From contig JAMWFC010000117.1 in the NCBI GenBank assembly GCA_027475525.1, positions 4,574,183 through 4,638,182 of the forward strand: DNA of 64,000 nt, in the 5' to 3' direction. The translations under genes were made by a program, and so were the position numbers. Origin of the DNA: Macrolepiota albuminosa. Lineage: Eukaryota; Basidiomycota; Agaricomycetes; Agaricales; Agaricaceae. Positions 33,561-43,164 of this stretch are shown here, piece after piece; the stretch's first letter is position 1, and each line of letters opens with the position of its first letter. Under the pieces are notes generated by a model that saw nothing but the letters and a program-made list of their open reading frames with translations, was not told the origin of the DNA and did not search any database.

Positions 33561-34512
33561 TGATAGGACCCCATACAGGTTAGGCGCATCAACGGCAGGC
33601 TCGGCACCGGCTCCGGAAACCTTGCCGCACTCGTTCCGAACTTAGCGCACGCGTTCTACCCATTTTAAGCCATTTCTGATGGCCGCGCACGGCAAGAAGC
33701 AGATCCAATCAATGATAGCGCCGACGGCAGCAAGAATGACAACTGACAGATGGCATCAGTCACTGACGACAGCGCTTAGCGAGAAGCTTGATGATCTATC
33801 AAAAACTGACGGACAGCTTGGCGTTTGACCTTGGCGTCTGACACCGCTTACCGTCTCGATTTGGCGCCCAACGTCGCTTAGGTGTTCTGACAAACAGAAG
33901 GGTGATGGAGTGATGGTTTAGCTTCGCGATCTGTCGCCTGGCGTCGCTAAGGCTCTTGAATGGACGGTAGGGATCTGAAACCGCTGGAGCTACCCCTTTG
34001 AAATTTTCCAGTTTACCGCACTCTGGCGTCATTAGCCACTGGCGACGGCGAACTCATTGTAGTATAAAAGTACTTACCGATTTGTACAAAGAGGACATCA
34101 GAACAATAGACCACAGTTTACTCCCCTTTCCTCAGTCTCCCTTACGCTCAAGAGCTCATTTACGCTACGGTCGGCAACGTCAAACTCATCGGCAGTTGTA
34201 GACGCTCGCCAACACTCGACATACTCGCGCCTTGCAACTACGGCAGGCATTATCGACGCTTAGAACTTTGCTAAGCCTATCGTGCTCTTGCCGCTCACCC
34301 TTGCCGTGTTCACTTACCGCATTTTCCTTAGGCGCTTTACCTTAGCGCTTGACACTTGCCGACCCCGTTACCGACTTTTACCCTTTTTCACAGACGCGTT
34401 CTCTGGGACCTGCCCGGGACTCCTCACATCACTTTTAGCGCGCCCAACGCACACTCTTGGTACGGTAACACAATCGCTACATTTGTTACTGACCAAACTT
34501 TGGGCGTCATCA
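33561..34512 (+). repeat. 3' LTR of element A (952 bp)
   Basis: Same ends and length as the 5' LTR. I see four differences: one near 33602 and three clustered near 33680-33687. Confidence 0.93.
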
Positions 34513-35461
34513 CCGGACAAAGATCTGGAGAGTAGTAATGATAGTAGTGATTACTACAATACAAGAGAGCAGAATTGTTACAACAATAACGGTGGAAGTT
34601 GTAATCATAGACAGAATAATCAAGACAATAATAATTGTTGTAATAGTGGCAGATAGGCTGGTGGACCATCAGTGGACTAATTAGTAAGGCATTAGCCTAT
34701 CTCATGGCTGGAAAGAACAGCCAACAAACACCTGTTTTGCAGTCTTTGGGCATTCTTGATGTCTGCATCTCATAATATGCATGAAAATACACATGAAATG
34801 AATGAGGCAGTACAGATCCATATAGATCATATGCATGACCACCTCACTTGGCTGGTGGATAACTCTCTTTGAGTCAGGTTTAAGTTCCTTGCTGGGATAA
34901 GTTCCTGCAAATCTAATGGCAAGCATATATATGCATATGCTATGCTGGAGGGCATAGATTCTCACAGCTGGAGGACTGGGCCATGGATATTTGCTACCAT
35001 CTGGCAGCCTGCTGTCATGGTGGAGATGATATGGACCAGAAGAGAATATTTGTGGTACATGAATTTATAGAAGGAGAGGCTCAGAATTAGTTCCATTGCC
35101 ATGTCTTTTACATCAATTGTGATAAATTGCATTGAACATTTAAAGAGGTCCTGATAGGACTGTATAATGGTTTTATCAATGTTGCAACTATGCAGAAAGC
35201 TTGTGATGTCTTCAGGAAGGCAGTGTACAATGCTAAAACTGGCATCCAGACATTTTACAATGACTTGGTAAGTCATATGCAGAATATGGCTCTCTATCTA
35301 GACAAATATACAATTAGAGAGATATTTCTGGATGGAATACTGGTGGATATGAGGAGGGCATTAATATGTGATGACAATCTGTCTCCAGAGGTCAATACCA
35401 TGACCAAGTTCCTAGAATATACTGATGTGCTTGTTAGTTCATGTAAGTTCTGAGGACTATT
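34513..35461 (+). pseudogene. Element C gag, central capsid fragment
   Basis: It continues from 22899 across element A. The segment at 34945-35450 reads FSQLEDWAMDICYHLA, HWTFKEVLIGLYN and DLVSHMQNMALYLDKYTI, with SPEVNTMTKFLEY, matching the E1 gag at 480-1 (minus) block by block. Stops (for example GEAQN*F, where E1 has a Trp) interrupt it. LINE-2 inserts after 35477. Confidence 0.75.
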
Positions 35462-35475
35462 TGATTTAACTACTT

Positions 35476-35477
<2 letters not shown>
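35462..35477. repeat. LINE-2 target site duplication, left copy
   Basis: TGATTTAACTACTTTA is repeated at 43149-43164 on the far side of LINE-2. A 16-bp duplication next to a poly(A) tail is the mark of target-primed reverse transcription. Confidence 0.93.
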
Positions 35478-35522
<45 letters not shown>

Positions 35523-35671
35523 GTGGTTATCACTGTAGGTGTGCGGACAGTCCACAAAGTCGACCTCCGCAGCCTAGGACAAAAAAATCATGTAACTTCC
35601 ATATTCGTAACCGTTCAAGAGTTGGATCCACCCCGAAGGAAATGCATTTACGCACATTGTGTGGGACTCGT

Positions 35672-38600
35672 TCATCCAATACCCACTAAAACCTTGGTTG
35701 CTGTCCTCCAAGCCTTGAGGGGTTCAACATCTTCCGGTAAGAAATTCTTCCATGTATTCTGGACCCTTTTCGTCCTCTTCGCCTTCTTACCAAAGCGGGA
35801 TTTATCTGTCATCAGGCAGTCTAGCTTAAGTCTTTGGGCAATCGCCTTTCTCAATTTATTTACTATTTCGATCTCGTTTATCATGTTTTCCGGGTTCGCT
35901 TCCCTAGAGATTCTCCATTCGCATCGTATCTTCCAGATTGTCCTTGTAGCCTCCGACACCACAATCTTCGAGAATCTATCTGCCCCTGACTTATTTCTTA
36001 CTTGTTTCCTCCTAATCAGGGCGCATCCGAGCTGCTCTCCCAGCGTTGGTTTTTCAAATTCAATACCTCTTTTTTCATGAATCTTCTTAACTAGCTTCCA
36101 CACGATCTCTTGCCCCGATGCAGAGCATTCTGTAAGGATGTGTTCCATGGATTCAGTGGCATTGTCACATATTGTACAGTATGCCCTTCTCTCAAAGTTC
36201 GGTATATTTTCCCAGAATCTCCCGATCTTGTAACCGTTATGCATTGTCCTCCATAGAAAAGATCGGGTTTCCTTCGATAAGTCTTTATCATTAAGTGACC
36301 TCCATATTCTTTCGTCAGTTGGTGCGTCATTATTAATGTCGTTCACAGCCCATCTTGTCATGTCAAGGTGGGTTAACGTTCCGCGTCTTGCAGGTGTCTC
36401 TTTCATCTCTATCATAGCTCTATACAGTAAGGCCTGGGTTACTTTACTCAGCCTTGCTCCTTGTAGGTCGTATTTTTCAGGGATTTCCATATCAATGTTT
36501 AATGGGTCGCTGTTCCTTGCTCCTTGGCCCACAAGATTATCAGCACCTTCGTTTCCTTCATCTCCAGAGTGTCCTTTCACTTTCTCAAAAAATGTGATGC
36601 CTCTTCTGCTCTTAAGCTTTGCCGCAAGGGTTCGCATTAACTCCTTGTTTGCGACTCCTATCCAGCCGCTATCCTCATTTTTCGCTAGGTGCGTCGTCAG
36701 ACTATCTAGAACGAGCTTCGAGTCGCTTATGATTTTCATGGGCTTTTCATCCGGTGTAATGTAGGCCGCTCTCAGGATAGCCATTGCTTCCCCTGTGTTA
36801 TTCGACTGCACGAGGTCTCTGGGAAGTCTAATAGCCTCGTTTCTCATATCATCTTTCCCAAACCAGATACCGGCTCCCGCTGCCGCATCGACGGAGCCGT
36901 TCTTAATGCACGAGCCATCCGTATATATTGTTGTTAGTATTAATGGGGAAGGGCTCTCTCTACAGTAGTTATCATCCTTTGTGGCTTGTACATTTTTGCT
37001 TTTCGTGAAGACTCTGAAGCCGTCCTTCAGCGAGGACTTCATTACTACCTCTGGGTCGAAGATTTGGCCCCCTACCTCCTCCAATAGGGTTCTCTCTTCC
37101 TCGGTCAAGTCTCGGGTGTCCGTCTTCGTGCGTGGAGACCATTTATGCCCTAGTTTGTCTAACCACTCCTTTGCGCATTTCCCACACTTATTTGGGTTAG
37201 CACATCCCTCATTTCTCATCTTTTTGCAGGTAGTACAGGCGCAATTACTCCTTGGTTTGTGACTCTGGTTGATACTTGCATCTAGAAGATCTGCAAGGTC
37301 AGCCATCTCTCCTACAGTCATGACCTTATGGTTTAATCTTAGGCAGGTCGCTTGTTCCGAATTTATCCTTAAATTCTTCGTTCCTTCCAATCCAAGGTGG
37401 AACCATATTGGTAGCTGTCTTTTGATGTTTTCATCAAGTGCTAGAGGGCAGAAATTTACTGAGTATTTTCTCGCTGTTCTTATCATTCGCTGCATTGACG
37501 TGGGGAGGCCCTCCTCCCTTTTTCTAGCATCAACATCTAGGTATTGCAGGAATGGGTTGTAGAATGTGTTCCCTTCTGGTTTTGTCCACTTTTTCGCAAC
37601 TCTCGATTCCAGGATGTCGTCCGCTACACTCGCCCACGTGGGTCTTGATGCGCCGAAATTTAGGTATCTTTTAACCTTCATTAGTTCAATTGCGTCGTTT
37701 CGTAACGCGAGGTTCATTAGTTTCTTTCCACTCCTCTCATGTGGGAGGCACAATGTATCCAAGCCTATAGTTGGTCTGTTTCCGTCTCCCCATATGAAAA
37801 CTTTTATCATCTTAGTAAGCTCAATTTCTACGTGTTTAGGCATCCCTTGTACACTCGTCCTGTATTGTGTACGTCCTCCTACTACCATATTCACTATCAG
37901 ACGTTTGCCTTCTATTGTAGGTTTGCTCCGGCTCCATCTTTTCAGGTCACTGGCAACTTTTTCAATTGTGGGAGTCCAGATACCATTATCATCTACGCCA
38001 TTACCGATAAAGGTTCCTAAGAGCCGTGTTGCCTCCCCTTCCTTAGCTATTTTTATATTATTCGGGATCTTAGATCCTCTTCCAGAGCTCCTTCTGCTCA
38101 GTATGAGGTTATCTCTATATTCACTAGTTCCAACCGGGACAACGACGGTTTTCGGGATATTAAACCTTGCCCCTGATACTCCGCACCATTTCTTGAGTAT
38201 CTTTGTGAGATCTTTGAATCGGTCATCTTTGGATAGATAGACCGTAGTGTCGTCGGCAAATAAGGTTGCGATCAACCTTTCCAATCCTTCGTTAATTTTA
38301 AAACCTTTAAGTCTTGATCTTCTTAACATTTGCGCCAGTGATTCTATGGCTATGTTAAAAAGCAGGCATGACATTGGGTCACCCTGCCGAACACCTCTTG
38401 TTACCTGATACATTGTGCTTAGTTCACCATTCAATATGACCTTTGTTTTCGCATCCTTGTATAACTCCTTGATCATATTAATGAAAGCGTCCGGAAAGTT
38501 GAATTTTCGTAAGGATGCCCACAGGAAAGGGTGTAGAATTCTGTCATAAGCCTTTTCCTGGTCAAGGCATACTATCATCCCGTCTTCTTTCCTTTCCTCA

Positions 38601-40747
38601 CATCTTCTTATCATGAGGTGCGCCAATTCTGTCTGGTCCTCTATCCTTCTCCCTTTCATAAAACCTGCTTGGTTCGCGTGTATAATTCCGGGCGCTACTT
38701 TGCTTAGCCGTGTTGAAAGGATCTTTGTGAAGATCTTGTAATCTGTGTTTAGTACTGTAATAGGCCTATAGTTTCCTGCGTCCGTTCTATCTCCCTTTTT
38801 GTATATTGGGCATAGCCACCCATCTGCAAAGCCAGTTCCTATTTCCATTCCGTCTACCTTAATGCTATTGAAGACATTTTTCAGCATTTCTGCCACGTCG
38901 AATCTCACTGTGTCATCAGCCTTTCTCTGATTAAATCTTTCCAGTAGCGCTTTCCACAGTTCCTGCGGGATCCCATCTAGGCCCGCAGCTTTCCCATTTG
39001 GAAGTTTGTTTATTGCTACTTCTATCTCTTTGCATGTTATGTCCTCCCCAATCGATATCTTGTCCTCCTCTGGGACCTTCTTATCTATATTTGACAGAAC
39101 TTTCCTTAGTCTGGATTCATGTTCATGTTCTTCCCTTGGTACTCCATCATTCTGGAGGTTTTCATGGAAGTTCCTCATGGCTTCTGCCATTTTGTGTGAT
39201 CTCCTTTCAAGTCCTCCACCTTCCTCTGGAGGCCGTTTCAGAGCTATGATATAATCTCTCGGCTTCGCCTCCCGGTTCATATTAACCCATGGTTTTGTAA
39301 TCGTCTCGCCGTATATTTCGAAGCTTGCTGTCACTGTGTCTCTCGCTCTCTCAAATCTCCACCTTTCGAGAAGCCGTATTCTATCATCTAATAAGGCTGC
39401 CTCTAAGCCTTTACGTTCCTCATCCAGCGCAGTATCGTTATGAATCGCTTCTCTGTCGCTCCGCAGGTTCTCGAGTTCTGTTTTAATTTTATGTGAGTTT
39501 ATCTTTGAGTATTCTCTTATCTCTTTTATCATCTTCTTTTTAAGGTTTTTGTAGGCTACCTGCAGGCTTTCCATCCCGCAGCGATCGCATGTTGTGTTCT
39601 CGAAGCCTTGTATGTGTTCCATACCCATTTTCTCTAGCTTACTTATCAGTTTTTCGTCTTCCAGAAGTTTAATTGGGATCGCGTATCTCCCTTCGCCTAT
39701 CTGTGGCGTCCAAGGGTTCAGGATCCTAGCAGTTACAAGCAGGTGGTCAGTATTTATACCAGTTCTTTTTATCTTCCAGTCATACGTATGGGATAATAGT
39801 GTTTCCTCTATATATATTCTGTCAATCCTTGATTGACACATTCTTCCCACCATATAGAATGAGAAGTCAATTTTAGTCGAGTTTTCTCTTCTCCAGCCAT
39901 CAACCAGTCCTAGGTATGACTTTAGTTCAGTCAGGGCGCTCACTGCTTGCTGGTTATCTTCATGTGCAGGGAGTCTGTCCAGTGCATCCTCCACTATATT
40001 TGTGTCTCCCAGTATCACCTGGGGTTTTTGCCTGTGTCGTCCTGTGTACCATAGGTCTTTTAATTCTCTCCAGAAATCTTCGTTTTGACTTGTGTCATTT
40101 GGGGCATAAACATTTACACATCTAAATGTTTCGTTCTCGGTCCACAGTATTTCTATCATTACTGCTCTGCCTGGGACAAGTTTGGTAAGCTTAGCTTCTC
40201 TCCACCTCGTCGTTCTTTTGTTGAGTATAAAAGCCACTCCTTTAGCATTTGGATGCATCGCGTCTAAGTCTGACAGTATGTGTATCTGTCTTTCAAAAAG
40301 CTCATTTAGATTATCTCTAAGAGTATCATCTAGGTGCGTCTCTTGAGTTGCTAGAATGTCTATGCCTTCTTCTCTAACCAGTTGACATATTTCATTCCAT
40401 TTCGATCTTGTCAGTTCGGACCCTCCGCCTTTCATATTTAGCGAAGCTATTTTAATTCCTCCTCTCTTTGACTTGTTTGGGATCCTTATTCGAGCCTGTG
40501 ATTGTGGGGTCTGTGGGGCTTGTATTTCTGGTTGGGCTCGTAGGCTTTGTTCTCCATTGATTTCGTTCTCATCCCTTGTATCCACAGTGGGCTGTGAAGG
40601 GTATAGTCCCGGTGTCCTCAGTGAGGGTTGGGATGCCGTCGATCCATCTCCGATCCCTCTCGGGTCGTCATTAAGGGTGTGGCCGATGGTGGAGCTGCTA
40701 TCCTCTCCTACCCGAGTGGGGCTGTTACCGTTACCGTTTGTATTCAT
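35672..40747 (-). CDS. LINE-2 ORF2: endonuclease, reverse transcriptase, RNase H (1691 aa)
   Basis: Intact frame from the ATG at 40747. Residues 90-330: apurinic-type endonuclease (IASLNMKGGG, ATQETHLDD, VILGDTN, TDHLLVTARIL) with the catalytic Asn, Glu, Asp and His present. About 560-850: reverse transcriptase (YRPITVLNTDYKI, NQAGFMKGR, VCLDQEKAYDRI, GVRQGDPMSCLLFN, catalytic FADDTTVYL). About 1310-1450: RNase H (YTDGSCIKNG, NNTGEAMAI, ISDSKLVLDSL, KVKGHSGDEGNEGAD) with all acidic residues. About 1560: a CX2CX8HX4C motif (CTICDNATESMEHILTEC). This order is that of the L1/Tad1-like group of fungal LINEs. The protein nicks the target and copies the RNA in place. No disruption is visible, so the copy may be active. 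Confidence 0.93.
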   Translation of the reverse strand: MNTNGNGNSPTRVGEDSSSTIGHTLNDDPRGIGDGSTASQPSLRTPGLYPSQPTVDTRDENEINGEQSLRAQPEIQAPQTPQSQARIRIPNKSKRGGIKIASLNMKGGGSELTRSKWNEICQLVREEGIDILATQETHLDDTLRDNLNELFERQIHILSDLDAMHPNAKGVAFILNKRTTRWREAKLTKLVPGRAVMIEILWTENETFRCVNVYAPNDTSQNEDFWRELKDLWYTGRHRQKPQVILGDTNIVEDALDRLPAHEDNQQAVSALTELKSYLGLVDGWRRENSTKIDFSFYMVGRMCQSRIDRIYIEETLLSHTYDWKIKRTGINTDHLLVTARILNPWTPQIGEGRYAIPIKLLEDEKLISKLEKMGMEHIQGFENTTCDRCGMESLQVAYKNLKKKMIKEIREYSKINSHKIKTELENLRSDREAIHNDTALDEERKGLEAALLDDRIRLLERWRFERARDTVTASFEIYGETITKPWVNMNREAKPRDYIIALKRPPEEGGGLERRSHKMAEAMRNFHENLQNDGVPREEHEHESRLRKVLSNIDKKVPEEDKISIGEDITCKEIEVAINKLPNGKAAGLDGIPQELWKALLERFNQRKADDTVRFDVAEMLKNVFNSIKVDGMEIGTGFADGWLCPIYKKGDRTDAGNYRPITVLNTDYKIFTKILSTRLSKVAPGIIHANQAGFMKGRRIEDQTELAHLMIRRCEERKEDGMIVCLDQEKAYDRILHPFLWASLRKFNFPDAFINMIKELYKDAKTKVILNGELSTMYQVTRGVRQGDPMSCLLFNIAIESLAQMLRRSRLKGFKINEGLERLIATLFADDTTVYLSKDDRFKDLTKILKKWCGVSGARFNIPKTVVVPVGTSEYRDNLILSRRSSGRGSKIPNNIKIAKEGEATRLLGTFIGNGVDDNGIWTPTIEKVASDLKRWSRSKPTIEGKRLIVNMVVGGRTQYRTSVQGMPKHVEIELTKMIKVFIWGDGNRPTIGLDTLCLPHERSGKKLMNLALRNDAIELMKVKRYLNFGASRPTWASVADDILESRVAKKWTKPEGNTFYNPFLQYLDVDARKREEGLPTSMQRMIRTARKYSVNFCPLALDENIKRQLPIWFHLGLEGTKNLRINSEQATCLRLNHKVMTVGEMADLADLLDASINQSHKPRSNCACTTCKKMRNEGCANPNKCGKCAKEWLDKLGHKWSPRTKTDTRDLTEEERTLLEEVGGQIFDPEVVMKSSLKDGFRVFTKSKNVQATKDDNYCRESPSPLILTTIYTDGSCIKNGSVDAAAGAGIWFGKDDMRNEAIRLPRDLVQSNNTGEAMAILRAAYITPDEKPMKIISDSKLVLDSLTTHLAKNEDSGWIGVANKELMRTLAAKLKSRRGITFFEKVKGHSGDEGNEGADNLVGQGARNSDPLNIDMEIPEKYDLQGARLSKVTQALLYRAMIEMKETPARRGTLTHLDMTRWAVNDINNDAPTDERIWRSLNDKDLSKETRSFLWRTMHNGYKIGRFWENIPNFERRAYCTICDNATESMEHILTECSASGQEIVWKLVKKIHEKRGIEFEKPTLGEQLGCALIRRKQVRNKSGADRFSKIVVSEATRTIWKIRCEWRISREANPENMINEIEIVNKLRKAIAQRLKLDCLMTDKSRFGKKAKRTKRVQNTWKNFLPEDVEPLKAWRTATKVLVGIG

Positions 40748-41019
40748 CCAATGTTGTGTTTCTTCTCTTATTGTGACAGGTTTGTGGGGGGGTGGACAAT
40801 GTCGTCAATTTGAGTATCAGACTTAAGCAGGAGCGCTGCTCGGCACTGTCCTTCGTAAATACGATGCCGTCTGGGCTCTTCCCAGCCCAGTGGGGGGCTA
40901 ACCTGAGATTACCTGTCGTTCATAGAACTCAGTAAATTCATCTCGGTTTTTCTGCCCTATGTGGCCGTCTAGCTGAATTCATTGAGAGGGGAGTCATCAT
41001 TTTAAAAGGAGCGGGTGAA

Positions 41020-41173
41020 AAAAAAACATCGTTAATGCAGTAGTACTAAAATTATTTATGGTCGCGTCTGATTCCTCCAAAGCCCGGGTAGCGGCTAAAA
41101 AAACATCGTTAATGCAGTAGTACTAAAATTATTTATGGTCGCGTCTGATTCCTCCAAAGCCCGGGTAGCGGCT
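41020..41173. repeat. Exact 77-bp tandem duplication at ORF1 3' end
   Basis: 41020-41096 equals 41097-41173 (one chance extra match). It repeats the last codons and stop of ORF1 and enlarges the ORF1-ORF2 spacer. Confidence 0.95.
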
Positions 41174-42655
41174 ACCACCTCTCCAACTTTCAGCGCGGCG
41201 CTCATTTCTGTTCCTTCCTTGCAAAGGTTCCCGGCTTGAAGTAGCAAACTCTACAGTTTCTTCGACCTTTCCTGCTCCCTCGTTCCCATGCCATCCTTCC
41301 ATGGCGGCGTATTCACATTGTGGGGCATTATGGTCAGCGCCCTTGCACTTATAACAGTGGAGTCGGCTTGCCTCATCGACTAGCGTTGCACTTCCGCAGT
41401 CCATATCAATAAATTTTATGTCACGGATGTTCTGTAGGATAACGAAGAAACTGGTCCAGGAGATGTGGGGGGGGTGTTTGAAGAAGACGTTCCATAGTGG
41501 CTTCGTAGGTCTCGCTGCTGTGGCCCGGTCCACTGTCTCCTCGCCTCTCACCAGCTTGACTTCTAGAGTACGTATGAGTTCGATTGCGGGTCCCATGTTA
41601 TGTTGGGAGGTTTCGTCTGCAATTAGCCTATTCTTTAGAAGCGTAATCATGGTCTCGTTCGTGGTCAAGGTAGTCTGGACAATCCTCGTAGCCATTTCTT
41701 CGGATTCAAGGACAGCGTCCGGCGTCCTGATGCTAAGTGTAAAGCCCTCGATGGTGCATAAGAGTCGAGGTGTGGGTGGGGTGTATGGTAAAAAGAAGGC
41801 CGTGGCGCTGGCTGTGGATATTATGGGATGTCCCGTCAACAGATCGTAGGCTTTCTGAGAGATGTCGGATATAAGAAAGTAGTAAGGGGGCTTATATCTA
41901 TTGTTGCGCCTCTTCGTGACGATTTCCTTCTCCTTTTGGGGGGTAGATAGTTTCGCTCTTTCGCCTGTAATCTGCTTTACGAGGTCCTTAAGCTTGTCGC
42001 TAGTGGTCATGAGGTCGGCGTCCTGGCTAGCTTGCCAGTCTCTAACCCACAGCTTAGGTTCAGGGTAAGCATCGAAGTGGTCTCGCTGGTCTGGCAGTAG
42101 ATTGTACCAGGGGGGGGTGGAGAGGTGTATAATCGGAAACCCACCAATAGGTGCTGGAGTCCGCGCTAAGCCTTTTGGGAGTTGGGGAGGTTTACCCTTC
42201 GCCGAGGGCGTCTGTCCTCCTGCTTTATTAATCGCGGTAGTCATCAGTGTCGCCTGAGTGAACGGCGGGCCTGCAGGTGTGATTCGAGAACGTTTGACTA
42301 TCCAGGGCGGATCGTTGTGAGTCTCCTGGTCATCCAGGCCTGTATTCCTTGGGGTTGATTCTCCTCCTGCTAGTGGCAGAGAGGAGGGGGAGAGCAGTGG
42401 GCTTACTAGGGTTGTGTCTCCATCAGTGAGTATACCTCGAGAGGCATTCGAAGATATCGATAGGTTCCCCATGTCTGGAGGTGGGGGGATACTCAAGGTC
42501 AGGGGGCTACGTGTATCCTCCTCCGAGACTTCCATATCCGACATAGTGACAGGGCTCGATACTTGTCTCCTCTTTTTGTCGTGGGACCTAACACCTTTCT
42601 GTTGTGCTGGGCTGGCCGACTGCGCTCGTTTTCTCTGAGCTTCCGCAGGGGTCAT
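41129..42655 (-). CDS. LINE-2 ORF1 gag-like protein (508 aa)
   Basis: Open frame from the ATG at 42655. The first 110 residues are basic and Ser/Pro-rich (possible nuclear signal SHDKKRRQVSS). The middle (about 190-420) is a folded region without a family I can name. A zinc knuckle CYKCKGADHNAPQC (CX2CX4HX4C) lies at about residues 440-455, and the C-terminus is Arg/Gly-rich (RNRNERRAESWRGGSR). Gag-like ORF1 proteins of this type bind the element RNA and form the RNP with ORF2. It ends about 380 nt before ORF2, of which 77 nt are duplication. The frame is intact. Confidence 0.88.
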   Translation of the reverse strand: MTPAEAQRKRAQSASPAQQKGVRSHDKKRRQVSSPVTMSDMEVSEEDTRSPLTLSIPPPPDMGNLSISSNASRGILTDGDTTLVSPLLSPSSLPLAGGESTPRNTGLDDQETHNDPPWIVKRSRITPAGPPFTQATLMTTAINKAGGQTPSAKGKPPQLPKGLARTPAPIGGFPIIHLSTPPWYNLLPDQRDHFDAYPEPKLWVRDWQASQDADLMTTSDKLKDLVKQITGERAKLSTPQKEKEIVTKRRNNRYKPPYYFLISDISQKAYDLLTGHPIISTASATAFFLPYTPPTPRLLCTIEGFTLSIRTPDAVLESEEMATRIVQTTLTTNETMITLLKNRLIADETSQHNMGPAIELIRTLEVKLVRGEETVDRATAARPTKPLWNVFFKHPPHISWTSFFVILQNIRDIKFIDMDCGSATLVDEASRLHCYKCKGADHNAPQCEYAAMEGWHGNEGAGKVEETVEFATSSREPLQGRNRNERRAESWRGGSRYPGFGGIRRDHK

Positions 42656-43148
42656 GGGCAGTGCGATGGATTTTGACGATCATTTTACTGTCTGTCTTTT
42701 ATTTGACATGTGGTGCTTCTTGGGTGAATTTTTGGGTTGCCGTATATTTTTGACGATCATTTTACTGTCTGTCTTTTATTTGACATGTGGTGCTTCTTGG
42801 GTGAATTTTTGGGTTGCCGTATATTGTCCCTGACTTACATTAACCTCGTGTGACATTGTGTGTCCTTCAATGTGGTTCGTGTTCATGTCAGCTTCCTTTT
42901 CGGGTGATATACAGGAAAGTTCAACTTCGCCAGCAACGAGAGTTGGGGCCTACCTCCTCACTGTAACGGCTCATATGCCCTTCTCCTAACCTGCTAGGAG
43001 GGTTGGAGGAATAGTTTGTGGGGGGGGCCCGACTCTGCTCATCAGGCAGCTTCTCGTTATAGAGGAATGTGTATGGCAGACCAGCCTGTGGCTTGGTTGC
43101 GGCACCAGTTGTTTGGTGATGATGGTTGTTTATGGTCAAGGGCCCCCC
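42656..43148 (-). other. 5' untranslated region of LINE-2
   Basis: Non-coding leader between the target duplication and the ORF1 ATG; an internal promoter is expected here for this class. It includes the 77-bp duplication 42671-42824. Confidence 0.6.
42671..42824. repeat. Exact 77-bp tandem duplication in LINE-2 leader
   Basis: 42671-42747 equals 42748-42824 (one chance extra match). Confidence 0.95.
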
Positions 43149-43164
43149 TGATTTAACTACTTTA
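43149..43164. repeat. LINE-2 target site duplication, right copy
   Basis: TGATTTAACTACTTTA, identical to 35462-35477. Confidence 0.93.

Larger units (their letters stand above)
22900..34512 (+). mobile_element. Ty3/gypsy-type LTR retrotransposon A, near full length, with antisense gene
   Basis: It is bounded by 952-bp LTRs (22900-23851 and 33561-34512) and by CCGG target duplications at 22896-22899 and 34513-34516. Plus strand: PBS, gag, protease, pol (RT, RNase H, integrase). Minus strand: a six-exon gene between pol and the 3' LTR. I see four differences between the LTRs (about 99.6% identity), so the insertion is recent. It interrupts the gag of element C in frame. CpG is dense throughout, in contrast to both flanks. 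Confidence 0.92.
35478..43148 (-). mobile_element. Full-length non-LTR retrotransposon LINE-2
   Basis: The element is read on the minus strand: 5' untranslated region (43148-42656), ORF1, spacer, ORF2, short 3' untranslated region and a 44-nt poly(A) tail (T run 35478-35521). It is flanked by 16-bp target duplications. Both ORFs are open. Two 77-bp assembly duplications lie in the 5' untranslated region and at the ORF1 stop. It entered the gag of element C and keeps normal CpG content, so it is young. Confidence 0.93.

Noticed and set aside
22900..34512. Element A as a captured DNA virus or Polinton-like element, because it carries extra genes
   Set aside because: LTRs, PBS, polypurine tract, retropepsin, RT, RNase H and integrase define an LTR retrotransposon; no capsid, polymerase B or packaging ATPase is present.
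37566..38240. Plus-strand 224-codon frame opposite LINE-2 ORF2
   Set aside because: Shadow of the reverse transcriptase coding strand with no family features.
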